A program made the translations under genes and the position numbers. A stretch of DNA of 32,629 nucleotides from Pseudomonadota bacterium (GTDB lineage Bacteria; Pseudomonadota; Gammaproteobacteria; Burkholderiales; Ferrovaceae). The stretch lies in the NCBI GenBank assembly GCA_021811005.1, contig JAJZPY010000003.1, positions 1-32,629 of the forward strand, read 5' to 3'. The notes beneath the pieces were generated by a model. That model saw nothing but the letters and a program-made list of their open reading frames with translations, had not been told where the DNA came from and did no database searches. Within the stretch, counting starts at the first letter, position 1; each line of letters opens with the position of its first letter. Below, in pieces: positions 1-6,642 of this stretch.

Positions 1-432
1 GGGGGACACGGCCAGCGTCATCCACACGCTCACCCCCATGTCGAGGGAATTCACGTGGCCCAGGGCCGCGTAGTACAGGCTGCCTGCCAGCACCAGCGTG
101 GCGCGCACGCCGGCCCCGTGGCCGAACAGCCGGTCGCCGAAACGCCACACGACGGCAAGGCCCAGCAGGCCCAGCAGCGCGGTCCACAGCCGGGCCGCGA
201 GCGGAGTGGGGCCCAGCACGTCGATGGCGGTTGCCGTGGCCCAGTACTGCAGCGGCGGTTTTTCGAAATAGGGGATGCCGTTCAGGTGGGGCACCACCCA
301 GTCGCCGCTGACGGCCATTTCACGGGCGATTTCGGCGTAGCGTCCTTCGTCCGGGCGGGTGATGCTGCGCGTGGAAAGCCCCGCCGCCCACAGCAGCACG
401 AACAGCAGGATCAGGGTCAGCGGGCGTTTCAT
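1..432 (-). CDS. ArnT/PMT-family glycosyltransferase, N-terminal part (runs off the left edge)
   Basis: The reading frame opens with ATG at 432 and stays open to base 1, giving 144 codons with no stop, so the C-terminus lies outside the window. The N-terminus is a hydrophobic segment (about residues 4-18), followed by the signature of polyisoprenyl-phosphate-sugar transferases of the ArnT/PMT_2 group: DEGRYAEIAREM near residues 28-39, then GDW, P-LNG and YFEKPPLQYW near residues 45-65. In this family the acidic residue of the first periplasmic loop (the DE pair) is catalytic, and the enzymes move a sugar from a lipid carrier to lipid A or protein at the periplasmic face of the inner membrane. 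The start overlaps the trxB stop (ATGA), so the two are probably co-transcribed. Substrate cannot be told from this fragment. The family call is secure; ArnT proper is only one possibility. Confidence 0.85.
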   Translation of the reverse strand, partial: MKRPLTLILLFVLLWAAGLSTRSITRPDEGRYAEIAREMAVSGDWVVPHLNGIPYFEKPPLQYWATATAIDVLGPTPLAARLWTALLGLLGLAVVWRFGDRLFGHGAGVRATLVLAGSLYYAALGHVNSLDMGVSVWMTLAVSP

Positions 433-1394
433 GCCGGCTGAGCAAGGTTCTCCAGGTAGCGCTGGGCGTCGAGCGCCGCCATGCAGCCGGTGGCCGCGCT
501 GGTGATCGCCTGGCGATACACGTGGTCCTGCACGTCGCCGGCTGCAAAAACCCCGGGAATGCTGGTCTGGGTGAAGCCGCCGTTGCGCCCGGTCTGGGTC
601 ACGATGTAGCCGTTTTCCATTTCCAGCTGGCCCGCGAACAGTTCGGTGTTGGGGCGGTGCCCGATGGCGATGAACACGCCTTTCAGGGGCAGGTCCTGGG
701 TGTCTCCATCCTGGGTGCCCTTGATGCGCACGCCCGTGACGCCGCTGGCATCGCCCAGGACTTCGTCCAGGGTGTGGTTCCACATCATGCGCACGTTGCC
801 GCTGCGCGATTTTTCCAGCAGCTGGTCCACCAGGATGGGTTCGGCGCGCAGCTTGTCGCGGCGGTGGATGACGGTCACGCTGCGGGCGATGTTGCTCAGG
901 TAGAGCGCCTCCTCGACCGCCGTATTGCCTCCGCCCACCACGGCCACGTCCTCGTCGCGGTAGAAAAAGCCGTCACAGGTGGCGCAGCCCGACACCCCGC
1001 GCCCCATGAAGGACTGTTCGGAAGGCAGGCCGAGATAAAGGGCGGAAGCGCCGGTGGCGATGATGAGGGCATCGCAGGTGTACTCGCCGCTGTCGCCTTG
1101 CAGCAGGAACGGGCGCGTTTTCAGGTTGGCCGAATGGATGTGGTCGAAAATGATTTCCGTGTGGAAACGTTCGGCGTGCTGCTGGAAGCGCTGCATCAGG
1201 TCGGGGCCCAGCACGCCTTCGGCATCGGCGGGCCAGTTGTCCACCTCCGTGGTGGTCATGAGCTGTCCGCCCTGGGCCAGGCCCGTGATGAGCACCGGCT
1301 TCAGGTTGGCCCGGGCGGCATACACCGCGGCCGTATAGCCGGCCGGTCCAGACCCCAGGATCAGAAGAGGGCAGTGACGAGGCGCGCTGCTCAT
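429..1394 (-). CDS. trxB: Thioredoxin-disulfide reductase (TrxB)
   Basis: A 321-residue flavoprotein that reduces thioredoxin with NADPH in the cytoplasm. Visible motifs: FAD dinucleotide-binding GSGPAG at residues 14-19, the redox-active CATC at 137-140 followed by DGFFYR, NADPH-binding GGGNTAVEEA from 154, HRRD shortly after, and the C-terminal FAD motif with GVFAAGDV. Length and domain order (FAD-NADPH-FAD) are normal for low-molecular-weight TrxB. The frame is open 12 codons further upstream, but ATG at 1394 is preferred because it is preceded by an AGGGG ribosome site and begins the usual N-terminus. The stop overlaps the start of the downstream glycosyltransferase by four bases. It is divergent from ftsK across about 60 bp, an arrangement common in Betaproteobacteria. 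Confidence 0.97.
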   Translation of the reverse strand: MSSAPRHCPLLILGSGPAGYTAAVYAARANLKPVLITGLAQGGQLMTTTEVDNWPADAEGVLGPDLMQRFQQHAERFHTEIIFDHIHSANLKTRPFLLQGDSGEYTCDALIIATGASALYLGLPSEQSFMGRGVSGCATCDGFFYRDEDVAVVGGGNTAVEEALYLSNIARSVTVIHRRDKLRAEPILVDQLLEKSRSGNVRMMWNHTLDEVLGDASGVTGVRIKGTQDGDTQDLPLKGVFIAIGHRPNTELFAGQLEMENGYIVTQTGRNGGFTQTSIPGVFAAGDVQDHVYRQAITSAATGCMAALDAQRYLENLAQPA

Positions 1395-1443
1395 GGATTT
1401 CCCCTGCACAAAAAGAGAAAAGTATAGCACTGGGCAGACGGGC

Positions 1444-1449
1444 TATAAT
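1444..1449 (+). promoter_or_regulatory. Consensus -10 box of ftsK, six bases before the start codon
   Basis: A perfect TATAAT lies at 1444-1449 and the ftsK ATG begins at 1456, leaving only six bases between them. No convincing -35 hexamer is seen at 16-18 bp spacing and no Shine-Dalgarno sequence precedes the ATG. Taken at face value, transcription would start at or beside the A of the start codon and give a leaderless mRNA. Confidence 0.55.
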
Positions 1450-1455
1450 CCGCGC

Positions 1456-3774
1456 ATGTCATCTCCCACCATGCCTGCCAAGTTGGCGCGCCTGCTGCGT
1501 GAAGCCCTGCTGGGGCTGATCGCGCTGGCGGCCGTGTATCTGGCCATGGTGCTCGTCACCTATCACCGCAGCGATCCCGGCTGGTCCGTGGGCTCCACTT
1601 CCAGGGCGGTGGCCAATGCCGGCGGTCGTGTCGGCGCCTGGATTTCGGATCTGCTGCTCTACCTGTTCGGTTTTTCCGCCACCTGGTTCGTGCTGGCCCT
1701 GGCGCTCGCCGCCTGGCGCGGCTACCGCGCCGTGATGGCGGAACGCGAACAGGCGCTCGGCATCGAACAGCCCAAACGCCAGCGCCACTGGGCACTGGCC
1801 ATGACAGGCGGCTTCTGGCTGCTGCTGCTGTCCAGCGCCAGCATCGAAGCCATGCGTTTTGCCGGCGGACGCTTTGAGCTGCCGCTCCACCCCAGCGGTC
1901 CCGGAGCCTGCAGCGGCGCGGGCGGCGTGGTGGGGTGCGAAATGGCGGATGTGCTGGCCTCCTCGTTTGGCGTGAGCGGAGCCCTCATGCTGCTGGTGAC
2001 GACGGCGGCCATCGGTTTCTCGCTGCTTTCCGGCGCGTCCTGGATTCAGGTGGCGGAATGGGTGGGTACGTTCACGGAACGCACCGCCCTGGGCGCCCGT
2101 GATCGGGTGCGTGCCTGGCAGGACCGCCGCGTGGGACGCAAGGCGGAAGTGGCGCGGGAAGCCGTGGTGGTGGAAGCGCGCAAGCAGCTGGACACCCAGG
2201 CCCCCCTGGTGATTGCACCGCCGCCGCCGCAGATCGCCCTCTCGGCGCGGGCCGTGAAGGAAAAACAGGCGGCGCTGTTCCTCGACCTGCCCGACTCCGA
2301 CTTGCCGCCGCTGGCCCTGCTCGATGCGGCGGAAAGCCAGGGCGAAACCCTGTCTCCCGAAACGCTCGAGTTCACCTCGCGCCTGATTGAACGCAAGCTG
2401 GCCGACTTCAACGTGGAAGTGAAAGTGCTGGCCGCCTATCCAGGTCCGGTCATCACCCGCTATGAAATCGAGCCGGCCGTGGGCGTCAAGGGCAGCCAGA
2501 TCGTCAACCTGGTCAAGGATCTGGCGCGTGCCCTGTCCGTGGGCAGCATCCGGGTGGTGGAATCCATTCCCGGAAAAACCTGCATGGGCCTGGAAATTCC
2601 CAATCCGCGGCGGGAAGTGGTGCGCCTCTCGGAAATCATCGGCTCGGCCGTGTACGGCGACATGAGTTCGCCCCTCACGATCGCGCTCGGCAAGGACATC
2701 GCCGGCAATCCCGTGGTGACGGACCTGGCCAAGATGCCCCACCTGCTGGTGGCGGGCACCACCGGCTCGGGCAAGTCGGTGGCCATCAACGCCATGATCC
2801 TGAGCCTGCTCTACAAGGCCACGCCGCAGCAGGTGCGGCTCATCCTGGTGGACCCCAAGATGCTGGAGCTGTCCGTGTATGACGGCATTCCCCATCTGCT
2901 GGCGCCGGTGGTGGTGGACATGAAGGAAGCCGCGCACGCGCTGCAGTGGTGCGTGGCGGAAATGGACAAGCGCTACAAGCTCATGTCGGCACTGGGCGTG
3001 CGCAACCTGGCGGGTTACAACCACAAGATCGCCGAAGCCGAAAAGGCTGGGGAAAAGATTTCCCACCCCTTCAGCCTGACGCCGGAAGAGCCGGAACCGC
3101 TCACGCCGCTGCCCAACGTGGTGGTGGTCATCGACGAGCTGGCCGATCTCATGATGGTGGTGGGCAAGAAAGTGGAAGAACTGATCGCGCGCATCGCCCA
3201 GAAGGCGCGGGCGGCCGGCATCCACCTCATCGTGGCCACGCAGCGTCCTTCGGTGGACGTGATCACCGGGCTCATCAAGGCCAACATTCCCACGCGCATC
3301 TCCTTCCAGGTGTCGAGCCGCGTGGACTCCCGCACCATCCTGGACCAGATGGGCGCGGAAGCCTTGCTGGGGCAGGGCGACATGCTCTACCTGCCCACGG
3401 GCGCGGGTTACCCGCAGCGCGTGCACGGGGCCTACGTGGCGGATCATGAAGTGCATCACGTGGTGGACTTCCTCAAGCGCCAGGGCGAACCCAGTTATGT
3501 GGATGGGTTGCTGGACGGCGGCGCCGCCGCGGCGGCAGAGCTGGAATTGGGCGGCGGCGACGCGGCCGAAGGGGAGAAGGATCCGCTGTACGACCAGGCG
3601 GTGGCGGTGGTGCTGCAGTCGCGCCGGGCGTCCATTTCCCTGGTGCAGCGGCACCTGCGCATCGGCTACAACCGGGCCGCGCGCCTCATTGAAGACATGG
3701 AACGGGCCGGGCTGGTGTCAGCCATGGCCACCAACGGCAATCGGGAAGTACTGGTCCCAGGAGGAAAGGAATGA
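1456..3774 (+). CDS. ftsK: DNA translocase FtsK
   Basis: A 772-residue septum-associated DNA pump that clears and aligns the chromosome terminus during division. The N-terminal region has four predicted membrane helices (about residues 17-37, 60-85, 112-130, 165-190), then a short charged and proline-containing linker, the RecA-like motor, and the C-terminal gamma winged helix (about 705-770) that reads KOPS sequences. The Walker A motif is GTTGSGKS at 434-441 (K440), Walker B is VVVVIDEL, and ATQRPSVDVITGLIKANIPTR is the usual motor signature. At under 800 residues it is the short-linker form typical of Betaproteobacteria. ATG at 1456 was chosen over an in-frame ATG at 1393, which lies inside the divergent trxB start region. 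An ATG at 1471 is also possible. The stop overlaps the lolA start (ATGA), so the two form an operon. Confidence 0.95.
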   Translation: MSSPTMPAKLARLLREALLGLIALAAVYLAMVLVTYHRSDPGWSVGSTSRAVANAGGRVGAWISDLLLYLFGFSATWFVLALALAAWRGYRAVMAEREQALGIEQPKRQRHWALAMTGGFWLLLLSSASIEAMRFAGGRFELPLHPSGPGACSGAGGVVGCEMADVLASSFGVSGALMLLVTTAAIGFSLLSGASWIQVAEWVGTFTERTALGARDRVRAWQDRRVGRKAEVAREAVVVEARKQLDTQAPLVIAPPPPQIALSARAVKEKQAALFLDLPDSDLPPLALLDAAESQGETLSPETLEFTSRLIERKLADFNVEVKVLAAYPGPVITRYEIEPAVGVKGSQIVNLVKDLARALSVGSIRVVESIPGKTCMGLEIPNPRREVVRLSEIIGSAVYGDMSSPLTIALGKDIAGNPVVTDLAKMPHLLVAGTTGSGKSVAINAMILSLLYKATPQQVRLILVDPKMLELSVYDGIPHLLAPVVVDMKEAAHALQWCVAEMDKRYKLMSALGVRNLAGYNHKIAEAEKAGEKISHPFSLTPEEPEPLTPLPNVVVVIDELADLMMVVGKKVEELIARIAQKARAAGIHLIVATQRPSVDVITGLIKANIPTRISFQVSSRVDSRTILDQMGAEALLGQGDMLYLPTGAGYPQRVHGAYVADHEVHHVVDFLKRQGEPSYVDGLLDGGAAAAAELELGGGDAAEGEKDPLYDQAVAVVLQSRRASISLVQRHLRIGYNRAARLIEDMERAGLVSAMATNGNREVLVPGGKE

Positions 3775-4400
3775 GGGTGAAGTGGCGGCATTTGGGGGCA
3801 GGCGCGCTGATGGCGCTGCTGTTGGGCGCACAGGGCGCCTGGGCGGGCGGGCTGGAGCGGTTGCGCGCCTTCGTGCAGGACACGCACAGCGGGGAAGCCC
3901 AGTTCACGCAAACCAACCTGAGTGCCAAAAGCGGCGGGGCCGGCAGCAAAAGCAGCGGCCTGTTCCAGTTTTCACGGCCGGGCCGCTTTCGCTGGGAGTA
4001 CCGGGAGCCCTATCCGCAGCTCATCGTGGGCGACGGCAAGACGCTCTGGATCTGGGATCCGGACCTCAAGCAGGTGACGCGCAAGAAGCTGGCCGACAGC
4101 CTGGGTTCGACGCCGGCCGCCATCCTGGCCGGCGACAACGCCCTGGAAAAAGGCTTCAGTCTGCAGGAAGACGGGCAGTCGGACGGGCTGGAATGGGTGC
4201 TGGCCACGCCCAAGTCGCGCGAATCGGGCTTCGAGCGCGTGCGCCTGGGGTTTGATGCGTCTTCGCTGGCGCGCATGGAACTGCACGACAGTTTCGGCCA
4301 TACCATCCTCATCCGCTTCACCGCTTTCAAAACGGCGCCCCATTTTGGGCCGGATACATTCCACTTCACGCCGCCGGCCGGCGCGGATGTGATCCAGTAA
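3771..4400 (+). CDS. lolA: Outer-membrane lipoprotein carrier protein LolA
   Basis: A 209-residue periplasmic chaperone that takes lipoproteins from the LolCDE transporter to LolB at the outer membrane. It has a Sec signal peptide (about residues 1-25, ending GAWA). The mature start GGLERLRAFVQDTHSGEAQFTQT matches the LolA fold, as do the later F-F-RPGRFRWEY segment and the LWIWDPDLKQVT strand. The C-terminal half has the expected RVRLGFD and FTPPAGADVI segments. The start overlaps the ftsK stop by four bases and sits behind a strong GGAGGAAAGGA site inside ftsK, so translation is probably coupled. ftsK-lolA adjacency is conserved in Betaproteobacteria. In this genome it would also serve the two lipoproteins encoded further right. 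Confidence 0.93.
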   Translation: MRVKWRHLGAGALMALLLGAQGAWAGGLERLRAFVQDTHSGEAQFTQTNLSAKSGGAGSKSSGLFQFSRPGRFRWEYREPYPQLIVGDGKTLWIWDPDLKQVTRKKLADSLGSTPAAILAGDNALEKGFSLQEDGQSDGLEWVLATPKSRESGFERVRLGFDASSLARMELHDSFGHTILIRFTAFKTAPHFGPDTFHFTPPAGADVIQ

Positions 4401-4401
4401 T

Positions 4402-4430
4402 TTGATTTTTGAAGACACACCCCGGATAAT
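4402..4430 (+). promoter_or_regulatory. Promoter of the tRNA cluster
   Basis: TTGATT at 4402-4407 and GATAAT at 4425-4430 are separated by 17 bp. The -10 box ends eight bases before the first base of tRNA-Pro, the usual distance for a tRNA transcript with a very short leader. Confidence 0.6.
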
Positions 4431-4438
4431 TGAGGGTT

Positions 4439-4515
4439 CGGGGTGTAGCGTAGCCTGGTAGCGCGCCTGGTTTGGGACCAGGATGTCGGGAGTTCGAATC
4501 TCTCCACCCCGACCA
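4439..4515 (+). tRNA. tRNA-Pro(TGG)
   Basis: A 77-base cloverleaf with an encoded CCA end. The acceptor stem pairs CGGGGTG (4439-4445) with CACCCCG (4505-4511). The anticodon arm is CCTGG / TTTGGGA / CCAGG, so the anticodon is TGG. The T arm carries the GTTCGAATC loop. It is first of three clustered tRNA genes. Confidence 0.97.
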
Positions 4516-4537
4516 GAATTTGAACGTGTTTCGACAG

Positions 4538-4614
4538 GTGCCCGTAGCTCAATCGGATAGAGCACCAGCCTTCTAAGCTGGGGGTTACAGGTTCGATTCC
4601 TGTCGGGCACGCCA
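4538..4614 (+). tRNA. tRNA-Arg(TCT)
   Basis: A 77-base cloverleaf with encoded CCA. The acceptor stem pairs GTGCCCG (4538-4544) with CGGGCAC (4604-4610). The anticodon stem CCAGC/GCTGG encloses CTTCTAA, giving anticodon TCT, which reads AGA. It lies 22 bases after tRNA-Pro. Confidence 0.97.
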
Positions 4615-4642
4615 TGTTGTAGAATAGCGGTTTGTCTTCAGT

Positions 4643-4719
4643 GGTGGCGGTAGCTCAGTTGGTAGAGTCCCGGATTGTGATTCCGGTTGTCGTGGGTTCG
4701 AATCCCATCCGTCACCCCA
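4643..4719 (+). tRNA. tRNA-His(GTG)
   Basis: The acceptor stem pairs GTGGCGG (4644-4650) with CCGTCAC (4709-4715). The extra G at 4643 faces C73 at 4716, the identity pair that histidyl-tRNA synthetase recognises, and CCA is encoded at 4717-4719. The anticodon arm CCGGA / TTGTGAT / TCCGG gives GTG. Pro, Arg and His tRNA genes are also found together in Gammaproteobacteria (argX-hisR-leuT-proM). Confidence 0.97.
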
Positions 4720-4753
4720 TTTCCCCAGGTTTTTCTCTTTTCCACCGCTGGCG

Positions 4754-6493
4754 TCAGTAGGTCAGCGGCAGCGTGTAAGCCTGCTCCCGGAACAGTTTGA
4801 GGCAGGCGGCCGCCACGTCCGGGTCGTACAGTTTTCCCGCGTTCTCCTCAATTTCCTGCAATGCTTTTTCCAGGCCATGGGAAGGGCGATACGGCCGATG
4901 GGACATCATGGATTCGACCACGTCCGCTACCGCCAATATTCGCGCTTCCTTCAGGATTTCATCGCCTTTCAGGCGGCGGGGGTATCCGCTGCCATCCATG
5001 CGTTCGTGATGCTGGTAAATGATTTCCGCGATGGGCAGCGTGAACTTCACGTCCTTCAGGATTTCATAGCCTCTTTCCACGTGCGTCTGCACCATCTGGT
5101 ATTCCAGGGGGGTCAATTTGCTGGGCTTGGTGAGGATTTCGGAGGGAATTCCGATCTTGCCGATGTCGTGGACATGGGCGATGAGCCGCAGGTCTTCGCA
5201 CCGCTTTTCGGAAAAGCCGAGTTCGCGCGCAATGTCCGCCGCCAAAATCCCCACGCGCCGTTCATGGCCGGCGGTGTAGGGGTCGCGCTGTTCGACCATG
5301 TTCGACACCGCTTTCAGCGTGTCTTCGGTGAATTGCTCCACTTGGCGCACGTACTTCGCAATCCGGGCCTGGGCTTTTTTTCTGTCCGTGATGTCCCGGA
5401 TGAAGGCAAACACCGTGCCCCCCATGGAAGGCACCGTGCTTGCCGAAATTTCCACAGGGAAACTCGTTTTGTTTTTTCTTCGATGAACCGATTCAAACAG
5501 GGTGTGTCCTGTCTCCAAGAGCCGATTGATGCGGTGCCTGATTTCGTCGGGGCTCTCTTGTACTTCCAGGTCCGAGATGCGCATGGCCAACAGCTCATCT
5601 TCGCTGTATCCGGATAATGTGACATAGGCACGGTTCACTGCCTGTATGTTTCCCTTCAGATCCGCCATGACGAAGCCGTCTGAGGCTGCCTCGATTACGC
5701 CACGGTAACGGAACTCGCTGTGCTGGAGGGCGTCTTCGGCATTTTTTTTGGCCGTGATGTCTTCGGAGAAAATAAGGACCCCCCCGATGTCGCGCCCTTG
5801 TGCTCTCCAGGGGCGAATATCCCTGCGCAGCCATTTGGTCTTGCCGTTTTTGCGCTGCAGCGGTTCTTCATCCACATGGATGGCCTCGCCCTGCAATGCC
5901 CGCTGATGTTCTGTTTTCCATCGTTCCGGCAGATTGGGAAAGGCCTCGTAGTGGGACGTGCCGGCGAGTGTTTTTTCTTCCAGCTGATGATCCGATATCC
6001 AGCGCGGACTGACGGCGATGTATTTCATGTCACGGTCCAGCATGGCGATGGATGCGGGCGATTCGGACACGAATTGGCTGAGCAGGTCATGACTCGAGCC
6101 GGGCAGAGTCTCCATGAGGCTGCTGACGTCTTCCATCCGCACCAGGATCTGTTCTGTTCCTTCTCCCGGGTCCTTCAGGGAAACCATTTCCAGTCGTGTC
6201 AAAAGGGGGCCGTTGCGGGTGTTTCGCCTGCGGGTGGTGATTTCGCTCACCGATTGGCCGCTGACGATGTTTTCGATTCCGGAAAGAATCCGTTCGTGGT
6301 CTTCGGGGGGAAACAAATCCAGATAATTGTTTTTGCTTTCATTCCACTCGCCACCCAGGAAGAGTTCCCTGGCGTAAGGATTGGCCAACCGTATTTCCAG
6401 CGTTGTGGCGTTGAGGATCAGGATTCCGAACGGGGACAAGCGAAAGATGGTTTCATAAAGGCTTTTGTTTTCAGCGCTGCCAGAAAAATTCAC
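4754..6493 (-). CDS. Triple-PAS HD-GYP c-di-GMP phosphodiesterase
   Basis: A 579-residue protein with no obvious membrane segment. Three PAS domains occupy about residues 12-125, 135-255 and 262-380. The last two end in the classic PAC motifs FSEDITAKKNAE and FIRDITDRKKAQ. The HD-GYP domain (about 385-575) carries HDIGK at 442-446 and HHERMDGSGYP from 495, with the downstream DVVESM-HRPYR segment, so all signature metal and GYP residues are present. By family knowledge it hydrolyses c-di-GMP, with the PAS domains sensing a cofactor, redox state or partner. The start is GTG at 6493 behind a GGGGGAG ribosome site; no nearby ATG fits. It lies 149 bp downstream of the hybrid kinase gene and may have its own promoter. 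Confidence 0.9.
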   Translation of the reverse strand: MNFSGSAENKSLYETIFRLSPFGILILNATTLEIRLANPYARELFLGGEWNESKNNYLDLFPPEDHERILSGIENIVSGQSVSEITTRRRNTRNGPLLTRLEMVSLKDPGEGTEQILVRMEDVSSLMETLPGSSHDLLSQFVSESPASIAMLDRDMKYIAVSPRWISDHQLEEKTLAGTSHYEAFPNLPERWKTEHQRALQGEAIHVDEEPLQRKNGKTKWLRRDIRPWRAQGRDIGGVLIFSEDITAKKNAEDALQHSEFRYRGVIEAASDGFVMADLKGNIQAVNRAYVTLSGYSEDELLAMRISDLEVQESPDEIRHRINRLLETGHTLFESVHRRKNKTSFPVEISASTVPSMGGTVFAFIRDITDRKKAQARIAKYVRQVEQFTEDTLKAVSNMVEQRDPYTAGHERRVGILAADIARELGFSEKRCEDLRLIAHVHDIGKIGIPSEILTKPSKLTPLEYQMVQTHVERGYEILKDVKFTLPIAEIIYQHHERMDGSGYPRRLKGDEILKEARILAVADVVESMMSHRPYRPSHGLEKALQEIEENAGKLYDPDVAAACLKLFREQAYTLPLTY

Positions 6494-6543
6494 AGCTCCC
6501 CCTGTGTCTCTATTTCACCGCAATGATGTCCCGATCCTGCCGG

Positions 6544-6570
6544 TCTATACAAGTGATTCGACCGACCCAA
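6544..6570 (-). promoter_or_regulatory. Possible internal promoter for the HD-GYP gene
   Basis: Read on the minus strand, TTGGGT (6565-6570) and TATAGA (6544-6549) are separated by 15 bp, about 50 bp upstream of the GTG start. The spacing is short and the match moderate. The 149-bp gap between the kinase and HD-GYP genes otherwise contains nothing recognisable. Confidence 0.3.
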
Positions 6571-6642
6571 GCTATGCCTGTCGCCAGAAGTAATTTTTAT
6601 ATGGATAGATTCGATAACGCTTAGGGCCTTGCGCCGTACATT

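Noticed and set aside
1459..3654. A 731-codon open frame antisense to ftsK
   Set aside because: It has His/Arg/Gly-rich low-complexity translation with no domain and lies entirely within ftsK, whose motifs are unambiguous.
4720..4753. T-rich run after tRNA-His as an intrinsic terminator
   Set aside because: The run of T is present but no stem of useful length precedes it.
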